Position numbers and translations under genes: made by a program. From the NCBI GenBank assembly GCA_033064195.1, contig JARBJD010000092.1, positions 62,001 through 126,000 of the forward strand: DNA of 64,000 nt, in the 5' to 3' direction. The notes beneath the pieces are model-generated. The model searched no databases. It worked only from the letters and a program-made list of their open reading frames with translations, and was not told where the DNA came from. This stretch comes from Blattamonas nauphoetae (lineage: Eukaryota; Preaxostyla; Oxymonadida). Below, one piece after another: positions 34,516 through 45,425 of this stretch (positions are counted from its first letter, which is position 1; each line of letters opens with the position of its first letter).

Positions 34516-35701
34516 ATGGGTCATTTAAAATCACGAATCATGCTCTTCCTCTTTGCTCTTCTCGCAGCCTCGAGCTTCAAAGTTCCAAATGACACTCCAA
34601 CATTCAGTTTCGAGATCACTCCCCCCACTATCGATGCCGATGGGAACGGAAAAATCAAAGTTGTTGCAGCTGGTCTGACGGACCCAGATCCAGTTACACC
34701 AGACCCAGATCCAGAAGTTGAAGGATCAAACGCATACGCTGCACTCGAGCTGAAACTCGTCTACACACCAACAACAGGTGACGCAATCACTCTCAGCAAA
34801 ACTGAACTCACACCTGTTTCTGGAGATCTCACGCACACCTTTGACATCAAAGTTGCCGACACTGGCAGCACCACTGTCTTCCAACACGGAGTCAAGTATG
34901 CGTTGACTACTGTCACAGTTGAGGGTGTCGATCCTCGTTCAGGCACAGCTGATGAGGCTTTCACCCCAACCATCCCAACGCTCGCTTTGACCTACTCCGA
35001 AGCAACAACCACCACTTTCACGCTCACCGCCACATTCACTGATGATAAAATCAGGAAATGTGAAAGTGACATTCAAACCAGCGACGGACACCGAAAAATC
35101 AGTCGAGGTCACCATCGATTTTGGCACAACTGCCAAAAAGACAGCAACAGCGACTCTCACAGTTGCTGAAGCAGGGTCCACCACTGCCTTCAAGATCGGA
35201 GAGAAGTACACAGCCACGTACACCGACTACAGAGTCACTGGAGACGAGTGGACACCCACCAACCCCCTCACCACAACATACGCGAGCAAACTCACGCCAG
35301 TCGACGAAGAGAAGAAGGACGGGGCGAAGGACCCAATCACTGTGACGTGCACAAACGGGATGATCAAGAAGGCGCTGATCGAAGGGGACAACACGACACA
35401 GATCCTGGTGCTGACCGACGCTGACGCCAAAGAGACCAAACTGTCGCAAGTCGAAAACAAGATCAACTTCACGATCACTGATGGGCAGTGTGTTGTGTCG
35501 TACGTGTTCAACGACGCGCCGATCAAGAAGTCCACAGTCGGGAAGGCTCAGCTCAACCTGGGAACAACGGCGTTCCTGGAGGGAGCACTGACATTCGACG
35601 GATCGAAATCGGTTGCCTCGATCATCGCTGCCCTCCTCACTGTCCTCGCCCTCGTCTTCTAAGAAAGAGAAGGAGAGGATACACACTTGAACGATCATTG
35701 A
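34516..35701 (+). pseudogene. Surface protein, copy d, with a one-base frame change
   Basis: Starts MGHLKSRIMLFLFALLAASS. The N-terminal domain is of the copy-a type; from about residue 120 on (STTVFQHGVKYALTTVTVEG) it is nearly identical to copies b and c, so the gene is a mosaic. Near 35049 the run GATAAAATC has one A more than copies b and c, and the frame shifts. The remaining two thirds stay open in the new frame to TAA 35660-35662, or to TGA 35699-35701 if TAA is glutamine. The change sits in a homopolymer, so an assembly error or slippage-type phase variation is possible. The 3' flank matches the spacer found upstream of copies b and c, showing head-to-tail duplication with copy e. Confidence 0.8.
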
Positions 35702-35842
35702 TTGATGCTGCTTGGAATTCGCTCCAAACAGTTGGATAGCACTTCATCATCTTTTGAACCACTTTGAATCATATTTTAAAATCTCAAGAGGATATTCAGT
35801 TGTTGTCTTCATTTCCCTCACATCTTCGAACCTGGATTCTCT

Positions 35843-36439
35843 GGGACCGACTATAACCCATCAAGCAAATAGACTAAAACCCATCAAGTTTTGATCGACC
35901 TGTTTTCGATTGGTTCACTGAATCAACAAGTCAATGAAAATTCACATCCTAAACGCAAAATATCATCAGTGGGATGTTCACAAATCAATCTCCAGACATA
36001 TTTTCCGAAGTTCCCCCTCTCCTTCAGCCCAGTCTCCCACCGAGTTGACAAACGATGGCAAAACAGCAATCTTCGCTCAACCCACCTTTCCAGTCACACT
36101 CGCCTCCTTTCGCTGTTCTTCCCTCAGACGAGGCGAGCGTGAAAGAGGAGAAGGCGAATCAGGAGGACGAGTGGAAGCGGACAGGAGACGGAGTGTCGTG
36201 GGTGGTGTCGATACACTCCAACACATCGTGGTCGTTCTTCACGTCGTCCTCGTTTGCAGGGTCTCCCGTCGACGAATCTGCTGTGGACAAAAGTGGATTG
36301 GGGCGTGGAAGGAGAGGACGGTGTCACTCGACATTGTGCACATTTTGGGAGTGTCATCGCCGAAATGTCTTGCAATAAAGAAGGAGTCTGGGACTTGATG
36401 GGTTTTAGTCGATTTGCTTGATGGGTTATAGTCGTTCCC
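35843..36439. mobile_element. 597-bp Mutator-type miniature element
   Basis: Terminal inverted repeats of about 46 bp (core GACTATAACCCATCAAGCAA at 35849; inverse ends at 36433, one mismatch in the 40-bp core) and a perfect 9-bp direct repeat GGATTCTCT at 35834-35842 and 36440-36448. A 9-bp target duplication is typical of MULE/Mutator elements. There is no transposase, so it is non-autonomous. The interior (about 36050-36380) is GC-richer than its ends and partly open on both strands, which could reflect captured host sequence. It sits in the spacer between surface genes d and e, and is absent from the matching spacer of copies b and c. Confidence 0.88.
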
Positions 36440-36448
36440 GGATTCTCT

Positions 36449-37507
36449 TCTGACTCCACCTCCAAGTTCGACAAGGCGACTGCACAGTTCGCACTGGCCA
36501 TCGAACGAAAGACACTGACGAGAAGCTCGTCGTAACTCTTCCCAGTTCAACTTTCGAACTCTCGATGAGTCACAGGCCAACCAATTCCTCTTTTTCTTTT
36601 TCTTTTCATTCTTCTTCACGAAGCGTTCCTGTTCCGACTCCGCATCAATCCATGTCCGTCGTTCTACCTACTCGACACCTTGATGCCAGCCATCGACACA
36701 TTCCGAAAGGGAACATACTTCTCATCTTGTCATCTCCATCTCTTTCACTTCTACCTGCAAAAAGTGGTGTTTCTTTCTCTCCAACTATCTTCACCATTCA
36801 GTTTATACGAGCAACCAAGCAAATATTCTCGCTCTATCGTGCACACTCTGGGTTTTCCTGACAGAATTCAGGAATATGTGGGTCTTTTAGTCTCCTTTCT
36901 CATCGTTCATCCAACTCACATCAATCGTTCCACTATCATGATTCCTCAGAACTATCTCATTCAGAAATAGACTAAATTAATTGTTCCTGTGAATGAGGAT
37001 GGGTGAAGGAGAACATGAAAATGGCCCATATCTCTTAATGATTGGCGATCCTTCAACGTTCACACTATCAGTGGTTGGACCAGATATGATGGTCACATCC
37101 AACCTAACATATTCAATTTGGAAGAAGCTGTCATGGTAGCCAGAAATATGAGAGGATGTCTCGATAGAAAGAGAGATCGATTTCAGGAATGATCTCTCCC
37201 AATTCTCCTTTTATGGAAAGATATGTGATTGTAAGTGAAGAAGACACAGCATAGACAAACATAGAATTCAGATTGAAAAGGAACGGTGTTCTGTTATTTC
37301 TCATGTCTCGGGGATCAGTCAAGTTGTGTTCGGCGACACCAACTTCGATCAGTGATTTAGATTGTCTCGCTTGAATAGAATCCCGACCGTAGAATTTTTG
37401 GTTATCCGATGGCATCGCATCCCGGGAGAATTCGTGCTCGTTGATCAAGTTGAGTGTGAATCGAGAGTGTGGGAAGAGGAATTAAGGGTCATCAAAAATC
37501 ACGAATC
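36449..37507 (+). promoter_or_regulatory. Conserved 5' flank of surface cassette e
   Basis: From the Mutator-type element to the gene, this matches the flank of copies b and c read on the other strand (shared landmarks: GTTCCTGTTCCGACTCCGCA, AACCAAGCAAATATTCTCGC). The canonical ATG of the family is AAG here (about 37487), so translation would start at the next ATG, 37508. Confidence 0.55.
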
Positions 37508-38679
37508 ATGCTCTTCATCTTTGCTCTTCTCTCAGCCTCGAGCTTCAAAGTCATAAATGAGGAACATAAATCATCTTTCTCAATCACGATTACTCCGAGT
37601 GAGATCAATGCCAATGGGATTGGATCAGTCATAATTGTTGCAACTGGTCTAACTGATCCATATCCTCTCACATCAGTCTCAAACTATTACGTTCCGGTAA
37701 ATGTCACACTCATCTACACACCCCCAAGACCGTTTGCTGCGATCAATCTCACCATTGTGCAAAAAATGTGGTTCGTGGTGTTCTTGACCCTTGCGAATTT
37801 CGTATTGTAGTTGTAGACAAAGGCAATGACATCTTATTCCAACACGGAGTCACATACGCATTGACATCAGTGAAAGTTGGTGCTGATAGTCGGGATGGTA
37901 CCCCAGAGGAAGCTTTCACACCAATCATCCCGACTCTCGTCTTGACCTACACCGCTGTTACACCCACCACCTTCAAACTCTCAGCTGCATTCACTGCTAA
38001 TCAAACAAGCGATGTGAAGATCGTCTTCACCCCAGCGACGGCAGCGAAAACAGCTGTCCCTGTCACTCTCCCATTCGCTTCAGATGGCAGCAATACGTCC
38101 ACGGCCATTCTCACAGTTGGGGAAACTGGTTCAACCTCTGTCTTCAAGATCGGAGAGAAGTACACCACGTCGTTCGAAGATTACAGAGTCATTGGAAAGG
38201 AATGGACAGTTGCAGAACCTCTTTCAACAACATATGAGAGTGTCCTCACCCCCATCTACTCATACGAAAAGGATGGAGCGAAGGACCCGATCACGGTCAC
38301 CTGCTCAAACGCGATGATCGCTTCCTCGCTCATCGAAGGTGACAACAAGACCCAAACACTCATCCTCACCGACGCTGATGCCAAGCCCACCACTCTCACC
38401 CAAACCAAAAACAAGATCAACTTCACTATCACTGCTGGCCAATGCAATGTATCGTACGTGTTCAACGACGCGCCGATCAAGAATGACACAGTCGGGAAGG
38501 CTCAGCTCAACCTGGGAACAACGGCGTTCCTGGAGGGAGCACTAACATTCGACGGATCGAAATCGGTTGCCTCGATCGTCGCTGCCCTCCTCGCTGTCCT
38601 CGCCCTCGTCTTCTAAGAAAGAGGAAATCTCAATAAATCATCATCGTCACATACTCGGATGACAGCCACAAAGAACTGA
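37508..38679 (+). pseudogene. Surface protein, copy e (diverged; altered start, one frame change)
   Basis: From the second ATG the protein begins MLFIFALLSASSFKV, a shortened but plausible signal peptide. The ectodomain is the most diverged of the five copies, yet the last 60 residues (SYVFNDAPIKNDTVGKAQLN to the hydrophobic end) are almost identical to copies c and d. That suggests recent gene conversion of the 3' end. Near 37765 a run of six A's appears one short relative to the alignment and shifts the frame. It ends at TAA 38614-38616, or at TGA 38677-38679 if TAA is glutamine. As in copy d the frame change is at a homopolymer. Confidence 0.75.
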
Positions 38680-38855
38680 ATCTAGTCATTCAAGAAGGGC
38701 CTCTGATGAACTATCGTTGAGATTGACGATACACGAGAAACAGTCCCTGAAGATGAGGCGACAGAATAGATAAATATTGATTTTGACATCTTGGGATTCT
38801 CTCCAAGTTGTTGGATTGCATTTCATCACCGTTTGAACCATGTTGACCTCTGTTT
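38680..38855. other. Short spacer
   Basis: Region between the tail of surface cassette e and the end of kinase B (convergent). It contains TGCTTGG/CTTGGGATTC-like remnants of the cassette spacer but no gene. Confidence 0.4.
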
Positions 38856-40853
38856 TCAGATTCTGGAAGAAAAACGATGTTGACAGAACGACAAGTGAAC
38901 TGCTGTGTCTCTCCTTGATGTGATTCCGAGGCAGAGAGGAGAAGGGATGTCGGTGAAGATCCCAGGCTGATCCTTCTCGTCCACAACCAGTCTTGCTTCT
39001 CTCGTCGACATGTTCACTCGGATCGCTGCTGTCTGTCCGAACTGTTGGCATCTCATGTTCGTCCCAGCTGGTCTCAACTCCTTCCCCTCTCTCCACATCC
39101 TTCCATGCCACAGAATGAAATTCCCTCCGATCCCGCTGTGGTATGCCCCACATTCCAACTGCGTCGCGTTTGGAGGGAGAGGGTGTTGGAGGAACCCGAG
39201 ACCTGGAAATCGTGAAAAGGAGAGAGGCACACTCACATTCTGCATTGTGCTTTGGGTCGCTCTGATTTTGAGCTCCCATTCGCCCTCGTCCAGCGGAAGA
39301 GTGAAGGCTGTTCTCCAGAACGGAGTCCCTTCTTCGACGATGTGGTTGGATGACAGGATTGTTGGAGTGACTTGGTGTGACGTGGGGTCGAGTGTGTGGA
39401 GCGACGATGTGCCCTCCCACTGCCCTTTCATCGACACTCTCAGTCGTTCGTTCTGTTTCATCAAATCTTCCACAACGCCACTCATCCCGCCTTCTTTCTC
39501 AATTCTCTCCAAAACCAGCTTCGTCTTGAGATGAGCATCGTGCTCCTTCCTTCGTTCAGCGTGCTCCGCGTCCAGTTTCATCTGAGTGTCCAGAATCTTC
39601 GTCGAGAGTTCCGTTTTGTCGGCGTCGCTCAGCATCCACACATCTTCAGTTGTGGTGGCAATGCATCGGAAGGATCGTCCAGCACACAACTACCGACTTG
39701 TGATTCGAGTCTCAGGCACCTGCGAGGACGAGAACAAGGACGAGATGAAAAGGATGAGATGAAGAAGAGAGATGAAGAGAGATGAAGAAGAAGATGAGAG
39801 ATGAAGAAAGAGGACGAAGAAGAAGAGAGGAGGAGGAGTGATGAAGAGTACGAGAGCAAACAGGATCCAACATTCGCATCAGCAACGCTCGCTCTTCCTC
39901 TCCACACTCACTCCCAATCAACGACACTTTGAACGACAGGATGTCTCTCATCAAGCGGGCTGGATTCGTGCTCTTGAAAAGAGGCTCTCCAAACAGCAGT
40001 CGATGCAACACAACTCCCAAAGCCCACACGTCTGCTTCAGGCGTCGCTTTTCCACTTTCTGATTCCATACGCTCTGGAGACACATATGGCATTGACATCA
40101 CAGTGCGAGTGCTGCTCACATCTTCGGCTTCTGCTGCTCCAAAATCACTTGAAACACAACACAAGACAGTCCACACGACACGAAAAATGAAGGAACGAAT
40201 GAGCGGCAGACAGAGCTTGAAGTGTCCCCCTGAACACGAAAGAATGTTATCCATTTTGATATCTCCGTGCGCAGTCCGTCCTGTGAGGTGATTGTGAATC
40301 GAGTCCAACGCTGACGACATATCATCCATCACACGATAAACAACCTCAAGAAAACAAGAAATCACGCAGAGAAGACAAATAAGATGAAAATGAAAGCGTC
40401 CTATAGTCCTTATGTGAAGAAAACAATACAAAATGAATGAATCACCAGAAATCAATGAACAAAGTTCAAACATTTCGAGGCATTTTCTCACCACACGCTG
40501 TATATTCCGAAACAATTGCTGCAAGAGACTTCCCTCCCAGTTCCATCACAATCACTTTTGTGTTGTCCATCGAGACAACTTCCTTCAATTTCACAATTCA
40601 CGGATGAACAACCATCTGAAGTCGATTAACTTCGCGGTCAATCCGTTGTTTGTCGATTTCAGTGAGGCACTGCATCATTTTTCCTGCGTAGTGATTCTTC
40701 GTAGCCTTTTCTCGCATTTCCACAACACTGCCAAACCCTCCGGAGCTGATGATTTTGACGAACTCATCTGTGAATAGATGTGGATTATTAACGATAATGA
40801 AGTACGAAAACCAAGACATACATCCCTCAGGAACTTTCACAAGCTCTGTCATC
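38856..40853 (-). pseudogene. Kinase B: twin of kinase A, apparently inactivated
   Basis: Exons 40853-40823 (31 nt), 40767-40472 (296), 40344-40212 (133), 40148-39862 (287) and 39719-38856. The first four have exactly the same lengths as in kinase A, so the two derive from one ancestor. Motifs: GGFGSVVE, YAGKMM, HGDIKMDN, DFG, YVSPER, ADVWALG, then a short coiled coil and a SPRY-like domain. A TGA at 40600-40598 interrupts exon 2 where kinase A has His. The acceptor of intron 3 reads TTTCAA instead of CAG, although retention of those 63 nt would keep the frame. A TAG at 39692-39690 occupies the position of Gln in the kinase A motif TSKQL and fits the UAR-glutamine reading. Either a recent pseudogene or partly base-call error. 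Confidence 0.7.
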
Positions 40854-41304
40854 AACCGAGAAGCATGTATGAACTGGGCAGTTGCGATCAAACCACAACA
40901 GATTGGTTAGAACATCACTTTTCTGAACGAGAGTCTGTCGCTTCAGAATTTGTTTCGATGATGCATTTGAACTCATTAAAGTGATTTTGTTTATCGAGCC
41001 GCGAGTGATTCGAGAGTTAGTCAAAGAAAAGAACGAAAACGAGAGTGGAAGTCGATGAATAGTTGATTGTGATGTGCGTGTGCGGGGGAAAGGTCAGAAA
41101 AAGGAAATAAATTCCGGCAAGTTTCATTTCGAAGCAAAAAATAAAGAGAGAGAAACATCAATGAGGACAACTCAAACTCCAGAAAGGAAAGAAGACCACA
41201 GCATTGACCACAACAATCACTGCGGGTGACATGGAGAATGGATGAGAGAAGCAAGATGTCGAATGCCGACTGTGAAGATAGTGACGTGTTCATCTTTAAC
41301 AGTG
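40854..41304. other. Intergenic region upstream of kinase B
   Basis: No coding sequence with family resemblance. A 96-codon open frame on the minus strand (41021-41311) is Leu/Ser/Phe rich and overlaps the end of the receptor gene; not called. It probably holds the kinase B promoter and the receptor's 3' UTR. Confidence 0.5.
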
Positions 41305-44142
41305 TCAGCATTCAACTGTGTCTGAGTGAAGTGGCACTGGATGGTCAGAAATCAAGACGACCTGGCCAGTGTGACGTGTGAGTGGTGTGTGTGATGAGGT
41401 GAGGACAGTATGAGCAGCTCTGAAATCTGGAAGGATCTTCAGATGGCCTAAATGTTCAGTTTGTGACATGTAAATGAAGACATCTTGCAAAGGGTCGATC
41501 GAATGACAGAAAGTTTAAGTGTTCATGTCATTCAATTCTTGTGCAAATCCTCCCTTTCCATCAGCCAAGCGTGAGTCCAGCAGCTTTACAATCGAGTCCA
41601 ACGTCGGTCGGTCGTCGGGTGACAGATTCAGACAGCTTCGGATCAGATTCACTTTCCACTCTTCTGTCCATGACTCCATCTCAGGCAACACCCCAATTCC
41701 AACTTGACGCTGAGCATTCACTCCATCCTGCTCCGCGAACGGCACTTGACCAGTCTCGATTTCCCACAATATCAGGCCAAGACTAAAAACTGCCGCTTTC
41801 GATTCGTTGATCTCTCCTTTCTTCTCCACCACTTCTGGCGCTCTCCATCTCTCTCCTTCCTTCTGGTTTCTCGACATCAATGAATTCTGGTTCACTGAAC
41901 CATCCTGTCCGTGAAAGTCTGACAAGAGGGTTTGGTTGCTCAGCGAAGCTACACATGATTCACGAAATAAATTAGCTGGTGGTTCCACTTGTGGTTCGGC
42001 TTCCTTCTTCTTCACATCATTCACTTGGAACAGCGGAGTGTCGTCAGCATCCAAAAACACCCACAACGGCGACAGTTGAGTCAGCAGCGGCAAGCGGGGA
42101 TTCTGTCGAGCAAGCTGCGCCAGGCCTCGTGTCAGCATCTGAACCAGTCGCGGCTTGTCCAGTCCTTGTTCTGTCTGTCGGTGGAGTCGGTTGAACAGAG
42201 TGTCGTTCGCGTTCACTGTCACCACTTCTGATTTCGGCCCGTCACAGCGGAGGACTTCTCGAAGTTCAATCAGTTGTCCCTCTCCTTTCAAGTTCGAGTC
42301 CATCGTGTCAATTGCGTGTCCAGCTTGCCACGTCCCGATTGAGGTGGGTACGTTGTGGTCGATGATTTTGTGGGTGTTCCGCTCTTGAAGAACAACCATT
42401 TCGACATTCTCACCATCGATCCTCTCAATACCCAGCGACTCGTCTTTCTCATCCACTTCATGTTCCTCCAGTTCCTCTTTCTGTACCATCCCGCTTTTCG
42501 TTCCGTTCTTCTTCCGATGAGCTCGACAACAAACCACAATCACGAAAAACAAAACCACAAGAAGCAGAACAACAATCACAGGAATCAGCCAAGGAAGTGT
42601 CTTTCGCGCTGTTTCGAGTGCTTCCGCCTTCTTCGCTGCCGCTGAACTCATCTTCACAACAATCTCGTTCCCTGTCGTCTCATCCTTCCCAAACCACAGT
42701 CGAGCTCGCCATTCCATCGTCCAATCCAGTCTTGACTTCCAATCTGACACATTCATTTCAAGAGACACTCCTGTTTCGGTGAAGGCTGTCGTGTTCAATT
42801 CGGTCAGGTATGCGATCGAACTCTTTCCATATTTCTGAACTTTCTCGTCCCATTCTCGAACCTCCACTCCAAGTCCACACGGAATCAACAGTGTCCCAAC
42901 AAGCCAGATCCCAATCTTGTCCGATGTCTGCTTCACTGATGTCTCGTCCGTGTTGAGCGAAGGGATGAACATGGGTTCTCTCGCGACCTCTTCCTTTCCA
43001 GTGATCGTGCAATCGTCTGAAGAGATCCACGCCGATGGGGAATCTGACGACCCATCTCCTCCATTCAGACTCTCAATCTCAATCACTCCTCCTTCCGAAC
43101 AGTGGATGTTTCTACGAAGTGATGGGAATGAAGTGTGTTTTGGTGAATTACTGGAGAAAGAGGATGAGATCACTGTCAACGAGCCATTCTTCATGTTAAC
43201 TGCTCCTTGCGTGAGCTGAGTGAGGGGAGTGGATTGGATTGTTGTGTGGCATGAATCCAGGATGAGAATTCCAGTTGTCCAGGTGCACACGTCTTCGTCG
43301 CTGGAGGATGATGGTGTAGTAGTTCCATGAAGTGATGCGTCTTTCAAAACGATCGTCGAGTCTGTCGAAGAGACGAGGTGGAATGACGACGGTTGGGAAT
43401 CAAGCACAACATTCACATGACGGATCTCGAAGAATGAATCACGAGCAACAATCAGAGCCGCGTTATCTTCGTTTGACAACACTGATGATGATGACGAAGC
43501 AGAGGAAGGAATGCGAAGAGTCGGCTCAGTCTGGCTTCCATTCGTCACAAGAACATGCATCCCAGAAGAAACCACAATCCGAGTCGACAGTGACGATGAG
43601 TCGATGATCCCAAAACTCACTCGACCAATCCCAACTCCTTCCGCAATCCTCCATCCAACTTCAATCGACGCACATGGCCGAGAACGCTCTCCACAGAACA
43701 TACTCGCGTCTGACGATGAGCCAGAATCGGTGTAGATGAACAATTCGGAAGGCAACAATCCAGTTGTGTCTGAAACGTTATCATCGAACAAAGTACCTCC
43801 TTCCTCGTCCAGCGGGGTGATCGAGGTGATTGTGTATTTCGTGTTGAATTGAAGGGAGTCTGACCATCCAATCAGCATCTCTTCTGACAATCCTTTGGTT
43901 TTGGAGGTGATCGTGGCGGAGAACGAGAGAGGCGAGGTCAGAGTCACACGAATGAGACTCCCAACAACGAGGTCTGTTCCAGACAGCGAGACTCGACAGC
44001 TCGTGTTCAGTAAGTTGGAGAATGAAAACTCCATCTTCGTCACTTTTGGACGACAGGGAACTGTCATCAGCGTCTCTTCAACATGGAATCCATTGGTTGA
44101 CGATGCTGAGCGAAGTAGAGTGTATTCTCCCCCAAATTTCAT
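41305..44142 (-). CDS. Receptor with kinase-like domain, 3' part of a gene split by a DIRS element
   Basis: The N-terminal part continues the Ig-like repeats of the piece at 48290-52098, then a Ser-rich beta-helix-like region. Around residue 540 there is one clear membrane helix (LPWLIPVIVVLLLVVLFFVI) followed by a basic stop-transfer CCRAHRKK. A cytoplasmic juxtamembrane segment and a kinase-like C-lobe follow: RWRAPEVVE (APE), AAVFSLGLILWEIETGQVPF (helix F), DDRPTLDSIVKLL. No glycine loop is visible, the HRD position reads LSPLWVF and no DFG is seen, so it should be catalytically dead. TAA occurs after NDMNT (41517-41515); the frame then stays open for about 70 codons to TGA at 41305, as expected if TAA is glutamine. 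If TAA is a stop the protein ends at 41515. Confidence 0.75.
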
Positions 44143-44438
44143 CGGTTTAGGAGAGAGTGAAGAAGAGTGAGATACATCTCTGACATGAACGAAACCTGAA
44201 CGGAAGATATTGGGTTAGATACTTGGGAGAAAGACCCCCACACAACCAGAACCGAAGAAGAAGAAGAAACCCTGAAGATGAAACTTGCCGAACACAAGGA
44301 CGGCAACCAATCCAACAGCCCGAAGGCGACTGAAACTTGAAGATAAGCGTGAAGAAGTTAAAATCAAACGAAATCAATGTTGCCAGGGTGGGAGGGAGGT
44401 CACTCTTCTTCACTCTCTCCTAAACCGATGATCATTCT

Positions 44439-45425
44439 TCAATGATCTGGTTCAGGACAGAGTTCCGAAGAGTGAGACTTGGGAGTCAAGGGCAAGATGT
44501 AGTGTTTCTGGATCACACCCGACTTGACCGACAACCGCGCGCCTTCAGCGACAGAAGGGATTGACTCTCCCTTGCGGATCCTTGCGGAGATCCCAGCATG
44601 TTTTGTAGCGTACGGCTTAAAGGTGTCTGGGATCTCGGATTCTCTCATCAGTTGTCCCACCAACCCGCGCACTTCATCCACCCTTCGCTCTCTTCCCTTT
44701 CCAACATCGAAGAAGAGACCAACTGTCTCCCAGTCCTTTGGCCGTTCGGCTCGAATCAATTGAATCACCTTCTCCAAACTCATTGTCATCCTCAACTCGT
44801 TGTCAATTTCGTCCTCTCTCAGAACCACTCTCTGTGGTTCAGGACTTCGCTTTAAACTTGCGATCAACATAATAGTATTTCCACTCTTCTCCAATCCCAC
44901 ACTCCCGCATCGAATCGACGTCATCTCCGTGTACCTCATGGCGTGATTCAGAATCATAGATGTCGCCACAATCTGTTGCCAATCTTCGCATGATTGGGCC
45001 ACTTCTCTCATCCTCCTAATCCCATCCTCCAGCTGTTTTGCATCGAAAATCGTTCGATACCTTGCCTGCTTCGGATCAGCTCGTTTTTGTCCACGGAAAT
45101 ACAGCTGGACAGCCTTGGATTGACTCACATCCTCAATACCGACATGCTTGCACAGGAAACTTAGTGCTGATCTTGCAGTATCTTGTGATCTCGTCCTACC
45201 GGCCCTCTGAGAAAGGAAATTGATGACCGCAGCGTCGTCAATCGCTTCCCAATCTCGGTTTTCCCTCACGCACCATTCAATCCACCTCCTCATTTCACCA
45301 GCATAGTTGCTCCTCGTTTGCTCAGTGAGCCCATTCTTCCACAGCTTCACGGCTTCGTCTGAGAAGCCCTTCATCTTCGCTAACTCCTCCCAGATGTCCC
45401 TCGAATCCAACAACATAGCAGCACT
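44439..45425 (-). CDS. DIRS element tyrosine recombinase
   Basis: About 330 residues in a frame overlapping the end of the reverse transcriptase. A SAM-like N-terminal core-binding domain (QTRSNYAGEMRRWIEWC) is followed by a catalytic domain with an Arg in LNHAMRYTEMTSIRCG and a late HAGISARI box. This is the integration enzyme of the element. The frame is open far upstream, but that part overlaps the reverse transcriptase in another frame and is not counted. The exact start is unknown. Confidence 0.82.
   Translation of the reverse strand, partial: SAAMLLDSRDIWEELAKMKGFSDEAVKLWKNGLTEQTRSNYAGEMRRWIEWCVRENRDWEAIDDAAVINFLSQRAGRTRSQDTARSALSFLCKHVGIEDVSQSKAVQLYFRGQKRADPKQARYRTIFDAKQLEDGIRRMREVAQSCEDWQQIVATSMILNHAMRYTEMTSIRCGSVGLEKSGNTIMLIASLKRSPEPQRVVLREDEIDNELRMTMSLEKVIQLIRAERPKDWETVGLFFDVGKGRERRVDEVRGLVGQLMRESEIPDTFKPYATKHAGISARIRKGESIPSVAEGARLSVKSGVIQKHYILPLTPKSHSSELCPEPDH

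Noticed and set aside
39181-39240. A 34-nt GTGAGT...CCAG candidate intron in the last exon of kinase B
   Set aside because: Removing it would break the reading frame, while the unspliced frame gives a continuous SPRY-like domain.
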